Shown: positions 20,491-28,804 of the stretch, piece after piece
How the letters are laid out: each line of letters opens with the position of its first letter
How positions within the stretch are numbered: position 1 is the stretch's first letter
Assembly: GCF_009755605.1 (NCBI RefSeq)
Contig: NZ_WPNZ01000001.1
Span: 744,001-808,000, forward strand
Origin: Streptomyces typhae
GTDB lineage: Bacteria > Actinomycetota > Actinomycetes > Streptomycetales > Streptomycetaceae
Direction: 5' to 3'
DNA: 64,000 nt
Position numbers and translations under genes: made by a program
Notes under the pieces: generated by a model
The model's database searches: none
Told to the model about the DNA's origin: nothing
What the model saw: only the letters and a program-made list of their open reading frames with translations

Positions 20491-21690
20491 CTAGTTCGCG
20501 GCCAGGAGCTTCAGCTCCGGGTGCGCCGTGCCGCCCTCCAGGGCCGTGGACGAGATGTGCGAGGCGACCCGCTCGTCGACGGGGTCGTGAGCCGGGTCGT
20601 CGTGCACGACGAGGTGCTCGTACGTCGTGGCGCGCTGGGCCGGGACCCGGTCCGCAGTGCGGATCATGTCGATCATCTCGCGCAGGTTGGAGCGGTGCTT
20701 GGCACCGGCGGAGGAGACCACGTTCTCCTCCAGCATCACCGAGCCGAGGTCGTCCGCCCCGTAGTGCAGCGTGAGCTGGCCGGCCTCCTTGCCGGTGGTC
20801 AGCCAGGAGCCCTGGATGTGCGCGACGTTGTCGAGGAAGATCCGGGCGATCGCGATCATGCGCAGGTACTCGAACACCGAGGCCTGCGTGCGGCCCTTGA
20901 GGTGGTTGTTCTCGGGCTGGTACGTGTACGGGATGAAGGCGCGGAAGCCGCCCGTACGGTCCTGCACGTCACGGATCATGCGCAGGTGCTCGATGCGCTC
21001 GGCGTTCGTCTCACCGGTGCCCATGAGCATCGTGGAGGTCGACTCCACTCCCAGGTTGTGCGCCGTCTCCATGATCTCCAGCCAGCGCTCGCCGGACTCC
21101 TTGAGCGGCGCGATGGCCTTGCGCGGCCGCTCGGGCAGCAGCTCGGCGCCCGCGCCCGCGAACGAGTCGAGTCCGGCGGCGTTGATCCGCTGGATCGCCT
21201 CCTCCACCGTGACCTTGGAGATGCGGGCCATGTGCTCGACCTCGGAGGCGCCGAGGGAGTGGATGACCAGCTGGGGGAAGTTCTTCTTGATCGCCGAGAA
21301 GTGTTCCTCGTAGTACTCGACGCCGAAGTCCGGGTGGTGGCCGCCCTGGAACATGATCTGCGTGCCACCCAGCTCGACGGTCTCCGCGCAGCGGCGCAGG
21401 ATGTCGTCGAGGTCGCGCGTCCAGCCCTTCTTGGTGTCCTTCGGGGCCGCGTAGAAGGCACAGAACTTGCACGCCGTCACGCAGACGTTCGTGTAGTTGA
21501 TGTTGCGCTCGATGATGTACGTCGCGATGTGCTCGGTGCCCGCGTAGCGGCGGCGGCGTACGGCGTCGGCGGCGGCGCCGAGTGCGTGCAGCGGGGCGTC
21601 GCGGTACAGGTCGAGCGCCTCTTCGGCGCTGATCCGTCCGCCTGCTGCGGCGCGGTCGAGGACGGACTGAAGGTCGGCCTTCTCGGTCAC
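20491..21690 (-). CDS. mqnC: Cyclic dehypoxanthinyl futalosine synthase (radical SAM)
   Basis: A 399-residue radical SAM enzyme that closes the ring of dehypoxanthine futalosine in the futalosine route to menaquinone. The cluster motif CVTACKFC (C-x3-C-x2-C) sits near residue 70, following RNINYTNVCV as in MqnC/CofH-type enzymes. QGGHHPDFGVEYY, GAGAELLPERPRKAIAP and GSWLTTGKEAGQLTLHYGADDLGSVMLEENV are family stretches. ATG start at 21690. It heads a two-gene unit with the amidohydrolase-like gene. Confidence 0.93.
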   Translation of the reverse strand: MTEKADLQSVLDRAAAGGRISAEEALDLYRDAPLHALGAAADAVRRRRYAGTEHIATYIIERNINYTNVCVTACKFCAFYAAPKDTKKGWTRDLDDILRRCAETVELGGTQIMFQGGHHPDFGVEYYEEHFSAIKKNFPQLVIHSLGASEVEHMARISKVTVEEAIQRINAAGLDSFAGAGAELLPERPRKAIAPLKESGERWLEIMETAHNLGVESTSTMLMGTGETNAERIEHLRMIRDVQDRTGGFRAFIPYTYQPENNHLKGRTQASVFEYLRMIAIARIFLDNVAHIQGSWLTTGKEAGQLTLHYGADDLGSVMLEENVVSSAGAKHRSNLREMIDMIRTADRVPAQRATTYEHLVVHDDPAHDPVDERVASHISSTALEGGTAHPELKLLAAN

Positions 21691-21847
21691 CGGGGCGTCC
21701 CTTTCGTCAGGGGGCGGACAGATCTTCTTCAGCGTACGCCAGGGGCCGGGGGCCGCTGCGGTGGGGAGCCGCCGCCCCGGCCGGAGCCGCCGCCGCGCAG
21801 GGGAGCGCCGCTGCCGCGAGGAGCGCGGGCTGCGGCGGAGGTGTCGC

Positions 21848-22579
21848 TCACGCCGCGTACGCGCCGAGCAGGACTCCCGCGAACGCCCCGGTCAGCAGGA
21901 ACGGGCCGAACGCGATCGCCGTTCTGCGGCCCGCCTTGCGCACGGCGACGAGCCAGCCCCCGTACACCGCCGCGAGCACGAAGCCCGTGAACGTGCCCAG
22001 CAGCAGGACGCCCCAGCCGTACCAGCCGAGGGCCGCGCCGAGCGCCAGCGCGAGCTTGACGTCGCCGAACGCCATGCCGTTCGGATTGATCAGGAAGAGG
22101 ACGAAGTAGCCGCCGCTGAGGATGACCGTGCCGAGCGCCGCCGTCGTCCAGGACCCGCCGTGCTCCGGCAGGGCCGCGGCCGCGGCGAGTAGCCCGAGGG
22201 CCGCCGCCGCCATCGGCAGGGTCAGGACGTCCGGCAGGCGCATGACGGCGAAGTCGACGATCGCCAGGACGACGCCGGGCGGGGTGAGGAGCAGCCACAC
22301 CACGAGTTCCGGGCGGGGGCCCGTGGTGGCGGCGAGGGCCGCGCAGGCCGCGGCGGTGATCAGGGCGGTCAGTACGGCGCGGGTGCGGGCCGCTCGCGCG
22401 TCCCCGCACTCGTCCGGTGCCGGGCCCAGCCAGCCCTTGAGCTGGTGCTCGCCGCTCGGGCAGCGGTCCCGCCAGGGTCGCTCCGGCGGGACCGAGAAGC
22501 GGTAGGCCGCTCGGGGCAGCAGGAAGCCCGTGGCGGCGCCCCAGAGGGTGGCCCCGATGACGATCAGGGTCTGCTGCAT
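21848..22579 (-). CDS. A24 prepilin peptidase (TadV/CpaA-like)
   Basis: A 243-residue membrane aspartic peptidase that would cut the leader peptides of the Flp and TadE-like prepilins encoded just to the right. Seven or so helices are visible. The two catalytic aspartates are apparent: one in IVDFAVMRLPDVLTLP and one in the FGDVKLALALG motif (GxGDxK-type, about residue 160). ATG 22579 is the only start giving a clean first helix. A larger out-of-frame opening over 21729-22409 is a shadow. It is probably expressed separately from the main tad genes. Confidence 0.85.
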   Translation of the reverse strand: MQQTLIVIGATLWGAATGFLLPRAAYRFSVPPERPWRDRCPSGEHQLKGWLGPAPDECGDARAARTRAVLTALITAAACAALAATTGPRPELVVWLLLTPPGVVLAIVDFAVMRLPDVLTLPMAAAALGLLAAAAALPEHGGSWTTAALGTVILSGGYFVLFLINPNGMAFGDVKLALALGAALGWYGWGVLLLGTFTGFVLAAVYGGWLVAVRKAGRRTAIAFGPFLLTGAFAGVLLGAYAA

Positions 22580-22620
22580 GGCGCTCCGCTTCGGTCGGTG
22601 TTCGGTTCTTCGGGCTGGCA

Positions 22621-22663
22621 GTAATGGGTGGGCGGGTGGGGAAAGCCGCCGCGGAGCGGTGGT
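22621..22663. repeat. Dispersed GGGTGGGCGGGTGGGG element, copy 1
   Basis: GTAATGGGTGGGCGGGTGGG followed by GAAAGCCGCCGCGGAGCGG. A near-identical copy lies 97 bases downstream and a diverged one at 60406. Located just upstream of the prepilin peptidase start. Confidence 0.75.
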
Positions 22664-22717
22664 GGACGGTAACCGGCCGATGAACCAGGCCCAGGCCGCG
22701 GTGCGCCGAGGCCGACA

Positions 22718-22761
22718 GTAACGGGTGGGCGGGTGGGGAAAGCCGCCGCGGAGCGGGGGTG
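22718..22761. repeat. Dispersed GGGTGGGCGGGTGGGG element, copy 2
   Basis: The same element as at 22621 with a C for T change and a longer final G run. It lies 27 bases past the end of the LysM/BTAD-like gene. Confidence 0.75.
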
Positions 22762-22787
22762 GGCGGTTGCCGCCCCCGGCGGTGCCC

Positions 22788-25700
22788 CTACGCGGCGCCC
22801 GCCCGCCACCCCGGCGACAACTCGTCCAGCAACGCCTCCGTACGCGGAGGCAACCCCCGCGCCCCGCTCCGTCCGACCAGGTCCGCCGCGAGGGTCCGCA
22901 GCCTCGCCGGGTCACCCGTCGCGTGGGTGGCCCGCAGCAGTTCGTGCCACAGGCGCTCGTCGGTGGGGGCGGACCCGAGGGCCGCGTTCAGCGCCTCGAT
23001 GGCCTTCTCGGCGCGGTCCTTCTCCAGGTGGAACTCGGACAGCGCGAGCCCGATGTCCGCGACGAGGAGCGGCAGTTGCGCGTCGACTATCTCGTGGGTG
23101 AGCCAGCCGTACCGCCCTTGCGGTCGGTCCGCGAGGAGCGGACCGCGCACCAGGACGAGGGCGTCGGTGAGCATCCGCCCCCGCACGGCCCGGTTGCCGG
23201 ACCCGCGGCCCTGCGTCGCCTCGTGGTACAGCGACCGCAGGACGTCCAGGTCGGAGACGACGGACTTGGCCAGCGTGAGCCGGCCACCGGCGTCGGCGGT
23301 CAGCCGCGGCGAGCCGTCCGGATCGCTGCCGAGCCAGCCCCGAAGCCGGTCGACCAGGGCGTCACGGACGTCGTCGGTGACCCCGCGCGGCCACAGCGCG
23401 GAGGCGAGGACCCGCGGGTGCACGCCCTCGCGGTGCAGCAACAGCAGCGCCAGGGCCTCGTGCAGGAGCGGGCTGCGCTCGCCGTCCGGGCTGTCGAGGC
23501 CGATGATCTCGTAGCTGCCGACGAGCCGTGCGTACACCGCGGGGCGGCCCTGCTCGCTGACGTCGACGAGGAACGGCGGCGCGACCGCGGCCCCGCCGTC
23601 CGAGCCGTCGCCGCCGTCGCCGCCCCCGGGTCGGGGGTCGGCGGCGACGAACAGTTCGACCACGGCACGCCGCAGCGGCTCCGGCAACTGCTGTGCCACC
23701 AGTTCGAGGCCGAGGAGCGGGGCGCGCAGCGTGCCCTCACCGGTGATCTGCATCTCCCAGGCGGCGCCGGGCAGTTCGCCGGTGTCGGAGCCGACCACGT
23801 AACCGATGCCGAGGCGGCTCGCGTCGGCGGCCAGCTCGGCGAGGGCCACGGCGTCCTCGGGGCTCGGCTGCGCCGCGAGCAGCACCAGGTGCGGAGCCCA
23901 GCGGGTGTGCTGGGCGGGTCCTGTGCGGCCGGTGAGCACCGAGTCGTGCCCGGCGGCGCCGAGCGCGCCGCGGCGCTGCCGGGTCTCGGCGTCCATCGTC
24001 TCGATGAGCGCCTCGACGTCCTCCAGGTGCCGCAGCCGGTTCGGGGCGAGCGGCGTCAGGTCGTCGCCGAAGCCGACGAGGGTGATGGTCATGCGGTCCG
24101 ACCAGCCGTTGGTGGCGAGCTCCGCCGCGAGGGAGGCGAACACGGCCGTCCGGTCGGCCGCCGCACCGGCGAGCGACACGATGCCGGGCACGGCCTCCAG
24201 GTTCAGCAGCAGCCGCGAGTCGTCGTCCATGGTGCCCAGACAGACCAGGCCCGGGTAGGGGGCGGCCGCGTCCACGTCGCCGTACCGCTCGGCGTCCGTG
24301 CGGGCGAGCGTCCAGAACGTGTCGTCCTGGCCCAACTGCCAGGGCGCGGGCGGCCGTCCGGCGGCCTGTGCCAACTGAAGGTGCAGGTCGCCGCCGGTGA
24401 GCCAGGCCGCGTACACCGTGGGCAGGGGGCGGGACTCCTCGGTGAGGGCGGCGGCGAGGCCCCGCAGCGAGCGGTCGAGGATCCGCACGCCCTCGGGGTC
24501 GGCGCCGACGAGCAGGGCGTCCTGGGCGTCGGCCGCGGCGCCCGTCGGCGTCGGCGGCTCCATGCCGCGGCGCAGGCCGACGGCGCCCATCGCCGACTGC
24601 CACAGCGCCTGCCGCCGTCGGCGGCCGAGGGCTCCGAGCAGTCCGGCGGCGAGCAGGGGCGCGCCGATGAGCGCCTCGGGCAGGCCGAAGGAGGAGTCCG
24701 AGGAGGAGTCCGAGGAGGAGCCATCGGAAGCGGTGGATGCGGACTCCTTTCCGCGGTCGTCGCCCTTGCCGCGGTCGTCGCCCTTGCCGCGGTCGTCGCC
24801 CTTGCCGCGGTCGGTGCCCTTTCCGCGGTCGTCATCCTGTCCGCGGTCGGTGCCCTGTCCGCTGCCCCGCTCGCTGCCGCCCGGCCGCTGCTCGGGCAGT
24901 GCGATGTGGGCCGTGTCGCGGTCGATGGACCCCCCGCCCTTGCGGTCGCCGCCCGTCTCCTGGGCGCCGCCGCCCTGCCGCTGGTCCCCGGACTTGGCGT
25001 AGTCGGCGATCTGCTCGCGGACCTCCTTCGACACCTCGGGGGCCTCGTCGGGCATCTCCACCAGGTCGCCGCCGTGCGCGTCGGCGGGCATCTCCATGAT
25101 CCAGCCCGGCCGGATGAGGCTGGCCTCGGAGAGCCGGGAGCCGTCGGGCTGCTCACGGTCCTTGTTGAGCTGGTAGATCTCCTTGTACCGCCGTCCGTCG
25201 CCGAGGTGGCGCTCCGCTATCTCCCAGAGGGAGTCGTGGTGGCGGCCCTCCGGGGGCTGGATGCGGTAGAACTTCGTGTCCCCCTCCTTGCCCGCACGGT
25301 CCGCCGCGTGGCCTGCCTGCTCGGCGAGGGCGTCCGCGGCGCTCGCCGCGGCATGCCGCTGGTCCTGGCCGAGGACGCCGGGGGTCTGCTGGGCGGTGGC
25401 GGCGGTCGGCTTGTGGTTGTCCTCCGCGGCCTGCCCGAAGTTCGAAAGGCCCGGCGCGAAGCCGGCCGCCGTGGCACCGACGAGGAGGAGCGCCGCGACG
25501 AGCTGCCGGGCGAGCACCTGGCTCGGCCCCGCCCCCGGCACCCGCCCCGGCATGCCCACACCGGAGAGCGCGGCCTTGACCTCCACGAGCACACACGCGG
25601 TGAACTGGGCCCAGGCCAGCCAGACCACGACGGTCAGCACGTTGACGAACGTGGTGACCGTGATCTCCTGCTGAAGCCAGTCCAGGGACGGCGCTCCGCC

Positions 25701-25880
25701 GGGCAGCGGCCACCCCACGAAGTAGGCGAGGGCCCCGGGCACGCCGACGAGCAGCGCGGTGAGGGCGACGAAGGCGAGGAACGCCTTGACGAAGTCCCCT
25801 GCCGAACGCCGGCGCCCCGGCAGGGGCTGAGGAGTCCGGTTCCTCGGACCCGTCGAGCTTGGGGTGGTACGTCGCGCCAT
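22788..25880 (-). CDS. Membrane protein with LysM-like and bacterial transcriptional activator-like (BTAD) domains
   Basis: A 1030-residue protein in the tad locus. In order: two hydrophobic helices near 30-60 and 70-100, a third near 120-145, a LysM-like unit around 205-265 (DSLWEIAERHLGDGRRYKEI ... IRPGWIMEMP), a low-complexity stretch with five tandem DRGKGD-type repeats near 345-375, a membrane segment near 400, a large middle region, and from about 790 a winged-helix-like part (VHPRVLASALWPRGVTDDVRDALVDRLRG) followed by a helical BTAD-like repeat region to the end. Such fusions accompany Tad pili in streptomycetes as I recall; the role is unproven, perhaps sensing the wall and steering assembly. 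The start at 25880 is supported by the basic lead before the first helix. Confidence 0.7.
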   Translation of the reverse strand: MARRTTPSSTGPRNRTPQPLPGRRRSAGDFVKAFLAFVALTALLVGVPGALAYFVGWPLPGGAPSLDWLQQEITVTTFVNVLTVVVWLAWAQFTACVLVEVKAALSGVGMPGRVPGAGPSQVLARQLVAALLLVGATAAGFAPGLSNFGQAAEDNHKPTAATAQQTPGVLGQDQRHAAASAADALAEQAGHAADRAGKEGDTKFYRIQPPEGRHHDSLWEIAERHLGDGRRYKEIYQLNKDREQPDGSRLSEASLIRPGWIMEMPADAHGGDLVEMPDEAPEVSKEVREQIADYAKSGDQRQGGGAQETGGDRKGGGSIDRDTAHIALPEQRPGGSERGSGQGTDRGQDDDRGKGTDRGKGDDRGKGDDRGKGDDRGKESASTASDGSSSDSSSDSSFGLPEALIGAPLLAAGLLGALGRRRRQALWQSAMGAVGLRRGMEPPTPTGAAADAQDALLVGADPEGVRILDRSLRGLAAALTEESRPLPTVYAAWLTGGDLHLQLAQAAGRPPAPWQLGQDDTFWTLARTDAERYGDVDAAAPYPGLVCLGTMDDDSRLLLNLEAVPGIVSLAGAAADRTAVFASLAAELATNGWSDRMTITLVGFGDDLTPLAPNRLRHLEDVEALIETMDAETRQRRGALGAAGHDSVLTGRTGPAQHTRWAPHLVLLAAQPSPEDAVALAELAADASRLGIGYVVGSDTGELPGAAWEMQITGEGTLRAPLLGLELVAQQLPEPLRRAVVELFVAADPRPGGGDGGDGSDGGAAVAPPFLVDVSEQGRPAVYARLVGSYEIIGLDSPDGERSPLLHEALALLLLHREGVHPRVLASALWPRGVTDDVRDALVDRLRGWLGSDPDGSPRLTADAGGRLTLAKSVVSDLDVLRSLYHEATQGRGSGNRAVRGRMLTDALVLVRGPLLADRPQGRYGWLTHEIVDAQLPLLVADIGLALSEFHLEKDRAEKAIEALNAALGSAPTDERLWHELLRATHATGDPARLRTLAADLVGRSGARGLPPRTEALLDELSPGWRAGAA

Positions 25881-25904
25881 GGCGGGTTTCCTGGTCCTGA
25901 TCCT

Positions 25905-26040
25905 TGGTGGGCTCGTATGTCTCGTACGCAGGGGTGGTGCGTGTGCAGGGATGGTTCGTATGCAGGGGCGGTTCGTAGGTGCGTACTCGGCGTCGTTCAG
26001 GTGCGTACTCGGCGTCGTTCACGTGCGTACTCAGCGATGT
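25905..26040. repeat. Direct repeats upstream of the LysM/BTAD-like gene
   Basis: Two exact copies of GTGCGTACTCGGCGTCGTTC (22-base period, about 25979-26024) plus a partial third, and nearby alternating GCAGGG and GGTTCGTA units. The 214-base gap should hold the promoter of the gene to its left; no clear -10/-35 pair was seen. Confidence 0.6.
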
Positions 26041-26094
26041 TACGGAAATGCGGGTCACCCGACGGGGGCCTGTGGATAACCCCCCGGCCTCCGG

Positions 26095-26562
26095 CTACCC
26101 CACTTCGTTCTCCGCCGCCGCCCGGCCGTGCACCGTCACGTCACCGCCGAAGAACATCCCGGTGAAAACGGGGCTGTACGTCATCTGCACCTCGACCTCG
26201 ACCTGTTCGGCGGTGGCGGTGACGCAGTGCGTGGCCGCCACGTCGGGGCCGTTGAGCCCCATCTCCCGGGCGAACTTCTGGACCCGGGCGCCGCAGTTCT
26301 CGTAATTGATGGGAGCCCCCTTCGCGCCCTCGTACAGACCCTCCGTGTCGAGGTCCTGGGCGGCGTAGCGGGCGGCCTGTTCGGCGATGTCGGCGGCGCG
26401 TTCACGCTTGGAGATGGACAGGCCGCCGTCGATCACGAACGCGGACAGGGTGAGGAAGACGAGCGCGAAGACGATGACGGCGCCCGCGCCCGAACCCCGG
26501 TCGTCCAGACGCGCCCGGCGGGCGCCCGCCCACGCACGCACTCTCACCACCACGGTGCTCAC
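26095..26562 (-). CDS. TadG-related pilus assembly protein
   Basis: A 155-residue minor pilin-like protein. The N-terminus has basic residues, then DDRGSGAGAVIVFALVFLTLSAFVIDGG, a prepilin-type cut region and hydrophobic helix, followed by an extracytoplasmic helix (KRERAADIAEQAARYAAQ) and a beta-rich C-terminus with two cysteines. It is the last gene of the tad series. The GTG at 26562 overlaps the stop of the preceding TadE gene (GTGA). Function in the pilus is inferred from the family and place. Confidence 0.75.
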   Translation of the reverse strand: MSTVVVRVRAWAGARRARLDDRGSGAGAVIVFALVFLTLSAFVIDGGLSISKRERAADIAEQAARYAAQDLDTEGLYEGAKGAPINYENCGARVQKFAREMGLNGPDVAATHCVTATAEQVEVEVQMTYSPVFTGMFFGGDVTVHGRAAAENEVG

Positions 26563-27047
26563 GCCGACCTCCGGTACGGATCGAGCGGGGAGCTGAAGCT
26601 CGCCTCCAGCGTCGTCGGGATGTCCAGGCCGAGCATCTCCAGGCCGCGCACCTCGCAGCTCACCTCTACCGTGAAGAGCGTGTCCGGCTCGAAGCCCGCG
26701 CTCTTCTGCACGACGTGCACCGGACCCGAGCAGACGTCCTCCAGGTCCGCCTTGGCCGCCTTGCGCGCCTCAGCCATCGCCGTGCCCTGGTCCTTCTGGA
26801 TCGACCCGGCGCGGGCGGCGTCGCGCGCCGCCCCGTCGACGGCGCCCCGGCCCTCGACGAGCTGCCCGAAGGCCACAAGGACCAGGATGAAGAGGATCAT
26901 CACCGGCGCCAGGATGACCACTTCGACGGTCGACAGACCCCGGTCACCTCCCACGGCCGACAGACCCCGGTCACCTTTCACAGCCGACAGGCCCGGGTCA
27001 CCTCCCACGGCCGACAGCCCCCGGTCCCCCCGTGGCGTCCGCATCAC
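26559..27047 (-). CDS. TadE-like pseudopilin with four repeated cleavage-type motifs
   Basis: A 162-residue TadE-type minor pilin. The conserved segment GDRGLSTVEVVILAPVMILFILVLVAFGQL (about 34-64) combines the prepilin cut motif (G before LSTVE) with the assembly helix. Unusually the nine residues GDRGLSAVG occur three more times in front of it, giving four tandem copies encoded by 27-bp DNA repeats; only the last has the helix and the +5-type Glu. The mature part has two cysteines. GTG 27047 (GTGATG) overlaps the stop of the next TadE gene. Confidence 0.8.
   Translation of the reverse strand: MMRTPRGDRGLSAVGGDPGLSAVKGDRGLSAVGGDRGLSTVEVVILAPVMILFILVLVAFGQLVEGRGAVDGAARDAARAGSIQKDQGTAMAEARKAAKADLEDVCSGPVHVVQKSAGFEPDTLFTVEVSCEVRGLEMLGLDIPTTLEASFSSPLDPYRRSA
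26924..27031 (-). repeat. 27-bp tandem repeat, 4 copies, inside a tadE gene
   Basis: Units at 26924-26950, 26951-26977, 26978-27004 and 27005-27031; core CGACAGACCCCGGTCACC on the plus strand. Being a multiple of three it adds nine residues per copy to the leader of the TadE-like protein. Confidence 0.9.
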
Positions 27048-27562
27048 TCCCCCTCCTCCACGAACCGCTCCACCGGCCCCGACGACTGCGCGTGCACCTT
27101 GAAGTCGAGCCCGGGGAACACCGTGGGCACATCGGCCGTGATCTCCACGCCGACCGTGTTCCGCTCCGGCTGGACGGTCTGCACGTCGGGGCGGAGCACG
27201 AGCTTCGGGCCGAGCTGGCGGATGTAGGCGTCGACGACGTCGGTCGCCCCGCCCCGCCAGCCGCCGGGGTTCTCGTCGGCCGTGGCGCGGGCCTTGCGCG
27301 CGCCGGCCTGGGCCGCGGCCTGGGCGACGTGGTCCGCGAAGAAGTACAGCGCGAACTGCACGGTCGCGAAGATCAGGAAGAAGAGCACCGGGGTGAGCAG
27401 CACGAACTCGATCGCGGTCATGCCGGACTCGCCGCGGGCGGAGGCTGCCTCCACCCTGCGGCGCACGAATCCCGGCAACCGGTCACGGCACGCCCCGCTG
27501 CACGCCCCGCTGCACGCCCCGCTGCCGGTCCCTCTCCCGCTTTCGCCCCCGTTGTCCCTCAT
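27044..27562 (-). CDS. TadE-like pseudopilin
   Basis: A 172-residue TadE family minor pilin. The N-terminal 25 residues hold repeated GAC/SGAC units (GSGACSGACSGACRDR), then a basic stretch and ARGESGMTAIEFVLLTPVLFF, with the prepilin cut expected after the Gly before MTAIE. The helix continues to about residue 75, followed by the extracytoplasmic domain. The stop overlaps the start of the next TadE gene. Why three such proteins are needed is unknown; they may form a tip complex. Confidence 0.8.
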   Translation of the reverse strand: MRDNGGESGRGTGSGACSGACSGACRDRLPGFVRRRVEAASARGESGMTAIEFVLLTPVLFFLIFATVQFALYFFADHVAQAAAQAGARKARATADENPGGWRGGATDVVDAYIRQLGPKLVLRPDVQTVQPERNTVGVEITADVPTVFPGLDFKVHAQSSGPVERFVEEGE

Positions 27563-27581
27563 GACGTCGACAGCCGCCCGG

Positions 27582-27833
27582 TCAGCAGGTCTTGCTGGCG
27601 TCGGCGCCCTCGATGCAGTCGCTGACCTTGTCGGCGCCGCCCTTGAGCGCGTTGTTGATGATCGCGGCGACCACGCCGACGATCGCCACCACGACCGCCG
27701 AGATGATCACCCACTCGACGGCGGACGCGCCGCGGTCGAGCTCGCCGGAGCGGGCGCGCCGCACCCGGGTCTGCAGGAAGGTCACGAGGAAGTCGACTGC
27801 CGGGATGCCGGAGCTGAAGTTCCGACCGTTCAT
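27582..27833 (-). CDS. Flp-family type IVb pilin
   Basis: An 83-residue major pilin candidate. The cut motif is in LDRGASAVEWVIISAVVVAI: cleavage after Gly, Glu at +5 of the mature form, then a hydrophobic helix. The mature protein is about 45 residues, with two cysteines near the end (SDCIEG and KTC). The leader of 37 residues is long. ATG 27833 was chosen; the frame is open upstream but without a start in a sensible context. It would polymerise into the Tad pilus after processing by the A24 peptidase. Confidence 0.85.
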   Translation of the reverse strand: MNGRNFSSGIPAVDFLVTFLQTRVRRARSGELDRGASAVEWVIISAVVVAIVGVVAAIINNALKGGADKVSDCIEGADASKTC

Positions 27834-27874
27834 GGTGAGTTGTCCCTTCAAAAAGGTGTTGCGTCTCGGAAGGT

Positions 27875-28804
27875 TCAGGCCTGGAACACGCGCATCGCCG
27901 CCGGAAAGATGAGGAACACCAGGAATCCCGCACACAGCAACAGCTGTGCCACCAGCATCGACTGTGACTTCTCGCCCGCGCTGCCCTCGATCTCGGCGAG
28001 CTCGCGATGGCGCATCGTCTCCGCACGGGAGGCGAGCGACTCACGCACCTTCGCGCCGTCGTCCGCGACGAGCGCGAGGGACGCGGAGAGGTCCTTGAGC
28101 TCCTCGACGCCCAGTTGCTCGCCGAGCGCGCCGAGGGCCTGCCACTGGCTGATGCCGGTGATCCGGGCGTCCGCGAGCGCGTTGCGGATCCGCTGCGTCG
28201 CCCAGCCGTCGGAGACCTCGGCCGCCGCCATCAGCGCCTCGGGCAGACCGCGGCCGCCGGCGAGGCTCATGGAGACCAGGTCCAGGTAGGCGCCGATGAC
28301 GCGGCGCAGGTCCCGCCGCTTGTCCTGGGCGTCACGCCGCACCTCCAGGTCCGGCAGGAAGAAGAAGAGCACGCCGAACATCAGGGCGAGCCACACCGGG
28401 ATGATGGGGCTGCGGCCGAAGTTGAGGGTGTAGATGACGACGAAGAGGAACGGGCCGAAGAAGACACCGACGGCCGCGAGCAGCACCTTCGTGGCGAGGA
28501 ACTTCTCCCAGCTCCGGTCGAGCACGGCGAGGTCCGCCCGCAGCGACCTGAGCTCCCAGCCCTGCTGGAGGTAGAACTCGGCGACCCGCGCGCCCACCCG
28601 GCCGCGCAGCGCGCCGAGCCGTCCCGTGTCCGCCGTGTCGGCGGTGCGGTGCGCGGACTCGTACGCCGCTCCTCGTGCGCGCATCGCGTCGATGCGGGCG
28701 ACCGTGGCGACCGCGCTGCGCCTGGACGGCATCAGGGCCCGTACGAGGGCGAAGATGCCGAGGCCGAGGGTGGCGCCGATGACTATCGGCAGGGTCAGGT
28801 TCAT
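27875..28804 (-). CDS. TadC-like inner-membrane platform protein (type II secretion F domain)
   Basis: A 309-residue membrane protein of the GspF/TadC family that anchors the pilus motor. A first helix at 3-22, a cytoplasmic part, two helices near 115-165 (VLLAAVGVFFGPFLFVVIY and the next), the F domain around 175-280 (LDLVSMSLAGGRGLPEALMAAAE), and a last helix MLVAQLLLCAGFLVFLIFP. The ATG at 28804 overlaps the TadB stop (ATGA), so the two partners are coupled. Confidence 0.85.
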   Translation of the reverse strand: MNLTLPIVIGATLGLGIFALVRALMPSRRSAVATVARIDAMRARGAAYESAHRTADTADTGRLGALRGRVGARVAEFYLQQGWELRSLRADLAVLDRSWEKFLATKVLLAAVGVFFGPFLFVVIYTLNFGRSPIIPVWLALMFGVLFFFLPDLEVRRDAQDKRRDLRRVIGAYLDLVSMSLAGGRGLPEALMAAAEVSDGWATQRIRNALADARITGISQWQALGALGEQLGVEELKDLSASLALVADDGAKVRESLASRAETMRHRELAEIEGSAGEKSQSMLVAQLLLCAGFLVFLIFPAAMRVFQA

